A DNA stretch of 64,000 nt from Neospora caninum Liverpool (Eukaryota > Apicomplexa > Conoidasida > Eucoccidiorida > Sarcocystidae). The stretch is from positions 1,240,001 through 1,304,000 of the forward strand of contig NC_018388.1 in NCBI RefSeq assembly GCF_000208865.1, read 5' to 3'. Shown one piece after another: positions 24,001-33,217 of the stretch. The stretch's first letter is position 1, and each line of letters starts with the position of its first letter. Below the pieces are notes generated by a model. That model was given only the letters and a program-made list of their open reading frames with translations, was not told the origin of the DNA and made no database searches. A program made the position numbers and the translations under genes.

Positions 24001-26179
24001 TTAGTGGCCTCTAAAGGTCAGGTGAACAGCAGCATCCGCCGTGAGCGTCAAACATGCCGTATTTGTGTATCTCCGAAACCAGATGAATCCAGAGAACGAC
24101 GTGCTGACTGCGGAGAGGCAACTTTCGGCGCGATCATAAAAGAAAAGCGAGTTAGTGTCAATCGCGCAAAAACCATTGCGGTTAGCCCTAGCTGCGAGAA
24201 TCAGAGGTGCATGAAAGACTTTCCAAAACTGCGCGGACCGGCACAGCATCCAACTACAGCTCAGTTCTCTTGTTTCGGAATCCGTTTCGATCTAGAAAGC
24301 TCTTGAGCAAGAAATCATTGTCCTCTGTCCCCGAGGGTCAGACACACCGACAGCGCACCGGGGGTAATGCGACTTCACCCACGTGAGCATCGTAGACAGC
24401 CCTTTGAGTTACTTGTGAGTTTCCATGGAGACGATCAAGAGATACAAGTCCGGGAGAGGTTTTCACGAAACCCGCCACATGCGTGAACACCCGCCAAGCT
24501 CCTATTTTTGCGTTTGTTTATTGGCAGGTGTGCGTCTAAGGTTCCTTGTCCTCTTAGCATGTAACGGGGCTGTGCCCATGGCGAGTGCGAGGTTACGTGT
24601 GCTCACTTGAAAAGCATGAGAGACCGAGCTGACAGGTTCCCAGAAGTGGTTTGGACTGTCTCGCCGGCGAAATAATCTTCGAATATATCCAGGGTGTCGT
24701 TCTGCATGAGCGGTCGAGTGGCTTCGCTGCTCAGCTGTTTGATGGCCGTTGCAAAGCCTACAGACAGCAGACGAAAAGACAAGAGTTTCACGGCCGCCCT
24801 GTCTTTGTGGGGAAAACCAGCAGCTTTGTTCTGCTCACTTTATGGACACAGAACTTTCCAACGAAACTGCCGAATTGCCTTTCAGGGCACGGGAGGTTCT
24901 TGCGGTCCGGCGCCCTCGTCTCCGGTTGTTTCTTCAGTTTAGTTTCTAAACGGTCAAAAGATCAGCGAGGTCTGGCTCTTGTTCAGTCTGGACTCATGGT
25001 GCAGTGTAGCCTTCTTGAAAGAGGGCGGAACAGAAGATGTCGATTTTCAAGAGTGGAAGGCAGTGCAAACGAGACATCTGTCAGTTGCAAGCAAGGTGAA
25101 ACGTAGAGGGAAAAGGTCCGCACATACTTTCGGACGATTTAGGGTGTAGGATGGAAAGAAGGGCCAGAAATTCAAGGAGACAAGGGGAAGGAGAAACAAA
25201 CAATGCACCGTTGTGCGTCCCTACTCCTTTTAGGAGCTCTTCGAATTGCCTACCAGGGTCCCGGTCAAGACGTTTTCGCCATTTCGCTGTCTCTTGAATT
25301 TCCGATGGATCGACTTCCTTGGGCCAGCCCCCTTCAACGTGTTTCATTCCCTTGGATCCAACGCTCACTCTTTCCGTGTTCACCTACGGAAAAGCGCATG
25401 AAAATGGAAACCCATTCAAGTACGATGGAGCCCCGTCTTCGAGGGAGACGCGCCAGGTTTTCTGAGAACGGAACAGCAAAGCCCCCACAGGAAAACACAA
25501 AGAACTCTGGACGGTCACTGGGTGACAAGAAAACACGAGTGGCCCCTTGGGGTCAACAACTCGACATCAGGGTTCTAGAATGTTTTGCTGCTGTGCAATG
25601 CACAATCGATAGCCTGCGCTTTAGCTGTCGATAGTGGCGTTACAACGAGCGGCACAGAAATGCCGGTCGCGTACTCGATGATGTTCTGGTGAAGTCGATT
25701 CAGCTGTACGGAGTAGCTCGAGAGAAATTTACATAGAAGCAGTGCTTCGAAACATGGGGCATGGAAGGACTCTTTCAGTGGAGGGATGAGATGAGCATTG
25801 TCATGCATGAGTTGTGTGAAGATGCAAACGAAACACTGCACTGTTGGGCACACAGCCTGCAGAGACGAGCCCTTCTCAACGGCAGCAACGGGCAGCTGTT
25901 TAGTGCCCTTTGATGCATTCCCGGATGGGAACACTTCCCGTTTGCCGCCTTGGATGCAGCCAAACCACCATCATTTCGCTGCGACTGACTGACCATATGT
26001 TCTGACATCTCCATGATGTTGTCCGACACAAATGTACGCGGATTCTTCCGCACATACTGATTCCTTAGCTCTGGCTTGGGATCGATTGCACCGAGCAATT
26101 TCGGCTCGGAGACCTCAAAATTACAGTGGCGTCCAAACTCCTGACGGAGCTTGGAATAGGTATAGTAATATTCATTCAT
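16609..26179 (-). CDS. DNAI2: Axonemal outer-arm dynein intermediate chain 2 (DNAI2/IC2-like WD40 protein)
   Basis: Seventeen exons join to 595 aa (human DNAI2 is about 605): 26179-25994, 25383-25254, 24757-24607, 23954-23862, 23744-23578, 23065-22978, 22541-22370, 21864-21786, 21182-21115, 20527-20474, 20075-19974, 19350-19276, 18815-18773, 18409-18306, 17611-17551, 17220-17147, 16749-16609. All introns are GT-AG and phases agree throughout. Family landmarks run in order: [176 protein letters not shown] and REEFFA. The WD40 propeller spans about residues 150-520. The protein anchors the dynein heavy chains of the outer arm on axonemal doublets. In coccidia only microgametes have flagella, so expression should be confined to sexual stages. 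Exon 16 (weakly conserved linker) is the least certain. Introns hold TA repeats and a 34-bp duplication. Confidence 0.93.
18044..18086. repeat. Long (TA)n microsatellite in dynein intron 14
   Basis: About 21 TA dinucleotides, the longest in the window, between exons 14 and 15 of the dynein gene. Confidence 0.9.
19218..19243. repeat. (TA)n microsatellite in dynein intron 12
   Basis: A perfect TA run about 35 bases downstream (minus sense) of exon 12. Confidence 0.9.
23185..23206. repeat. (TA)n microsatellite in dynein intron 5
   Basis: A perfect TA run followed by a GAGAGAGA patch. Confidence 0.9.
23437..23504 (+). repeat. Perfect 34-bp tandem duplication in dynein intron 5
   Basis: Two identical 34-base units in direct contact (23437-23470 and 23471-23504), beginning TGTATTCCTCC and ending TATCTATCTG. 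Their identity suggests a recent event. Confidence 0.95.
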
Positions 26180-27927
26180 GATTCCTCAGAAACAATCGAA
26201 GAAGCCGGATTGGGAATCCGTCGTGTGGGGCGAAGGAGCAACCTAGGAGAACAGCCGTGTGTATTTGTCGTTCCTATTATCATGGACATTCAGACTTGCG
26301 AGGGCTACAGTCGTTGACTGCTTCCGCATGAACCGCAACCTCAAGGAGCCTTGATGTTTTTGATGAGATAAACAGACTGTGTGGGTTTAGGCTGATGCAA
26401 ATAAGCCTGAACAGAGGACATGGGAACCCCGTCTTTTTGAACTTCATTAAAGCAACAGAACATGCGGCTTTCTTGACAAGTCAAATCGGCAAGTCTGCCT
26501 TTTAAATATGAACGCGGAACCTGAGAGAGGGAGCTTTGGAATCCTGTCGTTTACACACTCGTGCAGGACGTAAATTCTGTGGGTCTTTGTTTTACACGGT
26601 ATACGCGGGCAACCAGCTTTCTGTTAGATGAGACAATTGAAAACACCGCGCATGAGGCATTGTCTTCGCCCTCTTTCTTCGAAAAAACACATCAGGAAAT
26701 CATCCTCTACGTAAAAAAATCACTGTGCTATTTCTGCTGACGATAGGAAGAGCAGTTGCCACCAATCGGGTTGTCGTCCAGAAAGACACACACGAGTCAC
26801 CAATCTGGTGCGTGCGCGTTTGACAAGGTTCTGGGCGTTCTGCGTGTTTCTGATCAAGAGGCGAAAGCCAGCCTCGGCGTCAAACTTTGTTTTTTTCAGA
26901 GCGATACCAGTGTCTACACCACCTGATGACCGGGTCTCCGGGGTTCGACAAACCCGTGCACACAGAGAGACAAAGAACTGACTCAAGGGCGAGTAGCAGT
27001 TCTCTTCCTGGGACAGCTTCCTGTAGAAGACTTCGTGGTCAGTAAAACGAAATTTGTGTGTCACCCCTACTGTTCACACGCAAACGTCTTCGACAAATTA
27101 TCACAGACCGTTTGCCGCAAAGGGTGGGCTCCTCACAATCAGGCGCATGCCGAGTGTGTTCTTTTGTGATTTACCGCAGGAGCAGGCCCGTTTAATACGC
27201 GAGCGCACGTACTTCCTTTTGAGGCAAACCGGCAGCAACTGTTTCACTTTTCGTTGCTGCCTAAAGATGAGCGTGTACAAATAAGGTGGACAGGGACGGA
27301 GTTCTCTGTAGAATCGTTGCCGTGTTTACTGCAGGAATCGATCTGCTGGAGGTTGCACGGCCTTGTGGCGGTTCACAGGCTTTTATTTCCCAGGCTAGTA
27401 GGCAAAGGCGGCAAATGATTAGTGCTTGCCATCTGATATTTAAATCGTCCGGGTGCTAACGTGCACGGACACAAAACCTAGGTAGCAGGGCACAAGGACT
27501 GAAAAAAATCTCATGGGGCAACGCACGGTTTCCTCAGCTTCACAAAAATAGTGCGTGTGAGAGACACAAGTTCATGTTTTTTTTTCATACGCCTAGTAAC
27601 CGGCTCATTCCTTTTCGAGCAAAAACGCGGTAAGTTCTAGGAAGCAAGGCCATAGCTACTTGACTTCCCCGGAGCGAAAACGATCGACAAAGGCATGAAG
27701 AACTGGTTTTGTACCTGACAACCAGCGTATGCCCTTTTAACCCACGACCTTAATATTTTGCATGGCTCTGTGTTGTATTGCACAAACTGTGTTGCGCGTG
27801 AGCGTCATCCGCAACGAATGGCAAGGGTCCGGTGTACGCTCGGGAGTGGTACACTTCTGTCTTGTAGAGCTAGCATTTTATCAATAACGAGATCCAGAGT
27901 CAAGGAATTCCTCGCTTCAGCTTTCAG

Positions 27928-28635
27928 ATGCAAAGCCCCGTCCGAAACACTTGGCCACAAGGACTCCGTGCCGCTACTTGTAGAAGTGCCGCCGGCATAC
28001 GATGTGGTATTCTGACAAGGTTTGTCTCTAATTATCTCTCTCGTATCCTTCCTATCCAGGGAGCACATTGCTTCTACATTCCCACCGCCTTGTTGATGGC
28101 ATGTCTGGGCGTTACGACTCTACGTTTTCCTTTTTCCACCGCCACGCGGGCTCTCCCTTTTCAGGGGAATGTTCATCCAGGTCATACATTCTGTCGACGG
28201 CGTGCACAGCGAGTCGACACTCAAAACTATCGAATGCACGAATTTTCACATATTGTGGTGAACCTCATTATCGGCGTATTCCACAAGTCCCTTAGAACAG
28301 AAACTGTGTTGGAGCTTACGGTATCACTCGAATGTAGAAAATCAACACTTACCATTTGTTTGCTGGATCCTCCGCTGCCAGTGTATAGAGGCCGTACAGA
28401 TTCGCCCGCCCTCGTGCAAAACGACTATTTCAGCAGAGTGGTCCTGACCCTTCTGGCAGGTAGGCTTGGAGGTGAATCATGCACTCCACAAAACAATCGC
28501 GTGTGGCAAGAAAGGAGCCAACCATCGTGCCCGAGGGCCAGCGTAAATCCTCGCCAAAAACGTGCATTTACATACACGCGACCCAAAGTGTTAAGTTTCG
28601 TGAGTTCAGCCGGTTTACTTCCTCCTTATTTGTAA
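27928..28635 (+). CDS. Unassigned 235-codon ORF, possibly a small single-exon gene
   Basis: An ATG-started frame stays open for 235 codons in sequence of average base composition, where such a length is unusual by chance. The product is basic, with one hydrophobic stretch at about 49-66 (CFYIPTALLMACLGVTTL) and a second weaker one (IVVNLIIGVF). No known domain, signal peptide at the start or repeat was seen. It lies on the same strand as, and upstream of, the CDGSH gene, in a promoter-sized gap. It could be a real orphan gene, part of a long non-coding transcript or chance. I favour chance or non-coding, and list it because nothing else explains the stretch. Confidence 0.2.
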   Translation: MQSPVRNTWPQGLRAATCRSAAGIRCGILTRFVSNYLSRILPIQGAHCFYIPTALLMACLGVTTLRFPFSTATRALPFQGNVHPGHTFCRRRAQRVDTQNYRMHEFSHIVVNLIIGVFHKSLRTETVLELTVSLECRKSTLTICLLDPPLPVYRGRTDSPALVQNDYFSRVVLTLLAGRLGGESCTPQNNRVWQERSQPSCPRASVNPRQKRAFTYTRPKVLSFVSSAGLLPPYL

Positions 28636-28882
28636 CGCCGAGGCACCCACCTGCTACATTCCTATAGGAAACTGTCATTTCTTTTTTTGGCAACCTGCAG
28701 CTTAACGTCAGGTCGAGGTGAACTGGTCTGAGGACCGAGCGGCGATGGAGAGTGTGATGAGTTCTTACTCGCAACAGAGCCCTTTTCTATTCATGTTTCT
28801 TCGCCAGTCTTTCCCTTAACACTCTTCCAGGGACACACGTGACAAAGGCAATCGCTGGACAACCTCTACAGAATTTTTGCCA

Positions 28883-28900
28883 GGGGGGGGGGGGGGGGGG
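28883..28900 (+). repeat. Homopolymer run of 18 G
   Basis: Eighteen consecutive G residues, able to form a G-quadruplex on the + strand. Confidence 0.95.
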
Positions 28901-29788
28901 AAGGCATATGAGTTAGCGCTAAATTGGAAGGCCTTGATGGGACCGATAGAAAATGTTGTGGCGTCCCTCAGGATGGTGTGCAGTGTGTGCAGCTGTATAT
29001 AACGAAAGGTGGAGCAACGGTTAAAGACAGAAGCTTATCGTGTCTCGAGGGCTAGGCCTGACGTTGTGCTAGGGACAGCAGCACGAACTGGAAAACCGAT
29101 ACACAACACAGCACCCACCATCCGGCATTGCAGGACTATTCCGATCGTCACAAAACGTGGACAGGCCGTTCGGTTATTCCCGCTAAGAAATCCTTTAACA
29201 GAGTGTAGGTTCTTCAGATAAAAAGTTGGTTTGTCCTGCAACTTCCAGTATCCTGTCCTTTTGGAGGAGGCCTCACCTGTGACAAGGGCATGCACGGTGC
29301 GCCTCTCGGCGTCAAAAATGCAATGCGCGCAGGGAGAACGAAGTTCTCGCCGTATCAATGGGTAGTTGCCATTTTCTCAGGGTGTCGCATGCCCCCGAAG
29401 CGCCGTCGCGTACTAAGCTTCTTTGCCTTTTCGTGTGTACTGTGTCGTCAGCGTTCGGCTAGGAAACACAGCTAAATATGCGGGCGTGGAATCTCCGATT
29501 TACTTATTTCGTATTGGATTTCTAGCTCTAGCGAATGCTCAGAGGAAGACGAACCGTCTCATTTGAAACCGTAGCGTCTTTCGGTCAAACAAACGGACGC
29601 TTTTTTCTCCCCTTCTGTTCGGAGTAGTCACCAGCTCGTGTTCCCGAGTTGTTTCCGTTGTGGTTGTGATTGTTTTGTCTACCGCTGTCCCTGGTTCTGT
29701 TTTCTTTTCGAAGGCCGTCTCCAGGTGCGGCCGAACGCAGTGCCTCCCTGTTGTTTCCCTTCTTCTTGTCTTAACCGCTTTCTTCACC

Positions 29789-31144
29789 ATGGTGTGGCAG
29801 GAGTGGTGGCCGTACGACCCTCAACCCCAGCCACAGACGACGAATCCGTATCTCGTCCATTGCGAGAAAGGCAAGGTAAGACAGCTGATGAAAAAAGCAC
29901 TTCCATGGTCCTGCTCTTCGTTCGCGCAATCCCTGCAACCTAGAGCGCGGCGTGCCCCCGCTGCACGCTGCTACCAAGAAAAGGCGTACACCAGCGTAGA
30001 AATGCTAAGCTAATTCGGGCCCGCTAGGCTTTTTCGGTCGAGAAGCTTGTGGTACAAACAAAGGAGGGGCAAAATCGTGGTAGCCAGGAAACAAAATACT
30101 CTCAGTGTGCTTGAGTGTGGTACAAGTGGTGTACACTGTCTAGGAAAAGTTGACTTCTCGGGAGCTCCTGCGGAGAGACGCTCGACCAGACTTTTTCGGG
30201 CCCTCTGTGTGGCCATAAACAGTGTTGCTGCTTCCATCAAAATATCTTGTGGAACTCCAACATCGCCGATATTCATGGTGTAGGCATTCGTTTCTCAGAG
30301 TGAAACCCGCGTTGCCTTCTTCTGCCTTCTTTTGGTGGTTCATATTTCGAAGTCATCCACGGAGACACTTTGGCGACAGTGTGCTTCAAAGTGCGCAAAA
30401 ACGTTCCCGTTTTCCATCGGTTCCAGCTTGGAGATTAGCGCTGTGCAAGGGCGAAGTACGAAGTGGTGGCCGTGACGCGCGGTTCGAACTCCACACCTAG
30501 GTAAACACTTATGCAACCGGTTTCTGCCTTTCTGCATCTCCGCCGATCGCAGGTGTACTGGTGGTGTTCGTGCGGACTCAGCAAGACGCAGCCATGGTGC
30601 GATGGCGCTCACAAAGGCACCCGTGAGTCTCTACGAGCTTGGTGGAGTGGACACCCGTTACCTCTTTCATGTGGCGTCTGTATCACCAGTGTGGCACTGT
30701 GGCTCGTAGGTGAATGCTATGCTTCCATTCATCCTGACTGTTACAGAGAGCGAATAAGCCCGCTTGATACTCCGTGTACAGTGCGTAGACGATCTGCTGA
30801 ACTGCAGCGTCGGAATCTGCGTTTTCTCCTCCGTCGAAATACCTGGATTGTGTCCAGTGTTTGCCTATCTCTTGCATCAGGTGGCAAAGCTTTATGTCTG
30901 CTGTCTCTGCGTTTGCCTTTTTCGTCTGGTGTGTTGCTTTTCAGCTTTCAAGCCTGTTATGTACATTCCAGCGCTTACCGGCAAGAAGCTACTTTGTGGG
31001 TGTAAGTACAGCGGCACCCGGCCGCTGTGCAACGGCACTCACTTGTGGGTCAAGTGCAACAACAATACTCCCCTTGCGTGCGCAGCTTCCTTCGCTGCTG
31101 CTTTCAGCGTCGGTGTCGCCTCAACGTATCTGATGCATGGTTAA
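29789..31144 (+). CDS. Double CDGSH-type iron-sulfur protein (CISD3/MiNT-like)
   Basis: Three exons: 29789-29875, 30553-30622 and 30945-31144, with GT-AG introns and consistent phase, give 118 aa from the ATG at 29789 (CACCATGG context). There are two CDGSH iron-sulfur modules: CSCGLSKTQPWCDGAH (Cys34, Cys36, Cys45, His49) and CGCKYSGTRPLCNGTH (Cys70, Cys72, Cys81, His85). All four ligands of each 2Fe-2S site are present. Two modules in one chain define the CISD3 (mitochondrial inner NEET) type, which is involved in iron and Fe-S handling in mitochondria. Unusually, the C terminus after HLWVK is hydrophobic (LACAASFAAAFSVGVASTYL), resembling a tail anchor. The frame is also open upstream of the ATG (hydrophobic VVSLLLVLTAFF), so an upstream exon supplying a targeting sequence is possible. 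It converges with the OPA3-like gene. Confidence 0.9.
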
Positions 31145-33217
31145 AGAGTCCCATGGAAGATCCTTGCGGTGTATCCCCCTGTCTCGGTTAAGCGACAGTG
31201 TACGAGAGAATGTGTTTCATCCCCAGAGTCGAACTGGTGCATTAAGAGGTCCGTGTTTATTTGGATCTGGCCAAGAGTCTCCCTTTTGGTTGGAAACCAG
31301 AGAAGAACCTCTTCATCTTTCTTACCAGCCCCGGTGACCTTACGGGGCCCAGGCACAGTGTGTTGTGCGCACGTAAGGAGAGCATCGAGGTTTTCCCCTG
31401 AGGAGCAATCTCACCGGAATTCTAAGTAGACAGGTGAAGATGAAACCAACATTTGAGAAGGAAAGTAGCCGTCCGCCGGCCGTGCTGTTGGTGGGGCGTG
31501 GGCAGGACGTGTTGTTTGCCTGATGGCGTGTAGCGGCTAAGCTGCGCGACGAATGTGAGAACCCATATATCTTACAGAAAGTGCTAAGAAAGAAAACCAC
31601 CATCCCCGTTTTTTATCGAGGAAAGAAGGCGAGGGAACAGTTGTCGGCGAAAAACGAATGCGTGCTGGTTTGAGCTCGTTCCAATGCACACCGGCATGCC
31701 AAAAGCCAGTCGGACACCACAGCTCGAGACCGCCGCATGGTTTAATTGCCTAACCGGAACCTGTTCCGGCAGGGAATCTGTTCTTGGGCACTGCGCCGAA
31801 GAAGCGGTGGTCTTCCAGCGGAGTATATAGGCATATGTGCGTGTGTATGTATAAGCGGATATATATATATATATATATACATATGCGCATTCTTGCCCAT
31901 TTATGTATGCATATATGTAAAAATCCTGTTCTGCGCTCATACATGCATATCTGAATTTGAGCACTCAAAACGGTAAACGGCTGTGTAGATACTCACATAC
32001 ACATCTGTCAAGGGGCACATACGGTGACTCCGATCAGCCACTGTTTCCTTGCGCGCGTAGAACGCGGTCCATACCTCCGGAGTTGTATCTTCGCCCTTGC
32101 GATGATAGGCTTGAAAGGAAATAGTTTCATGGGGAAGGTAAAAGAGAGCAAGGAACGATCGAGCTCGGATAGCGAGCGTCTGCAAGAAAATACCGAGCGA
32201 TCAGTTCCGACACCGCAAATTTTTGAAAGAGTGGGAGGACACGCAAGTTGTGGCACAATCGTTCCGGAATCACGCGCCACGCGATAGTGAAGCTTTTACG
32301 TTCAGGTGGACGTTCTCGCAAACGCAGACCGTCCAAGATTAGCCTAGAGAACGAGCAAATGCTAGATGGTACCAAGGTCACACTGGAGTCCAGTAAGGAC
32401 ACCATCTCGCCAGCACTGCCGTGGACACGTAAACACAAGAATGCTGGCGCAGGGAAACACTGCGCTCATCCATTGTTGCCGGTGAGACAGCGGCTGCGAA
32501 TCGCCTGGTTCGTCCTCTCGTGCGACATGACACCTACCGCATGGTTCGTTTCTGCCTGCACACTTCCACTTTTCCTCTTCACTTCGAACTGGCAGAAGAC
32601 GCCCGTAGCAGTCATCCAGGCCTACGCTGCAATGCTCCCTGAAAGCGCATTTGCAGTTGAAGCCAAGCTGGTCACCCCATCGTTTGAGAGTCCACCAGGG
32701 CGCGGTTCTATCAGGTTTATACACTTTTTTATGCAGCCCATACAGCTGGAAAAAACACATCTATGGTCATCTTCAATTAAAAAAATCGTACGTTCTGTGA
32801 CCAAACGGTCGAAGGCTATAACTCTCGAGTCGGTTGCGGCTGTCTGTCTTGCGCGTATTTCTCATTTTTGAAAGGTGGGGCCTCGTGCGACAAAGGCAGC
32901 CTGCCGTGTCCGTGTGTAGCGTCCTCCCCCCTAGTGTGTGTATTCCGCCTCTTGTTTACATGCGGCTCCCAACTGAGTTTTACTCGTTCCAGCAGTTCTG
33001 GTTGCCCAATCGGAAGGCCGCGCAGAAGTTTCTTCCGATAAATACATACGTTTGCAACGGCTTTCGTGTACCTGGAGATCCCCGTGGCGGATCCACGTTG
33101 TGCGCAGCCGTTTGAAGACATTTGTTCAACGGAGAGCAGTGCATTATCGTTCGTTTCGGGACACCAAATACAAGGTTCGAGAGAGTGTGTTTTACAAGAT
33201 TACGTTACACTGAAGCG
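31145..33217. other. Convergent intergenic region between the CDGSH and OPA3-like genes
   Basis: This holds the 3' UTRs of both flanking genes. A TA run lies at about 31858-31879. A + strand frame at 32248-32871 is open for 207 codons but begins at TTG; its first ATG leaves about 170 codons and no domain is visible. I see no supported gene. Confidence 0.45.

Larger units (their letters stand above)
26180..29788. other. Divergent intergenic region between the dynein and CDGSH genes
   Basis: This 3.6 kb lies between two start codons. It contains a run of 18 G at 28883-28900 and one ATG-started 235-codon frame at 27928-28635, entered separately. The first few hundred bases next to 26180 are probably the 5' UTR and promoter of the dynein gene. 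A 115-codon minus frame at 26720-27064 has no recognisable domain. Confidence 0.45.

Noticed and set aside
32248..32871. 207-codon + strand ORF between the CDGSH and OPA3-like genes
   Set aside because: Starts at TTG; the ATG-started part has no recognisable domain, and the location fits two converging 3' UTRs.
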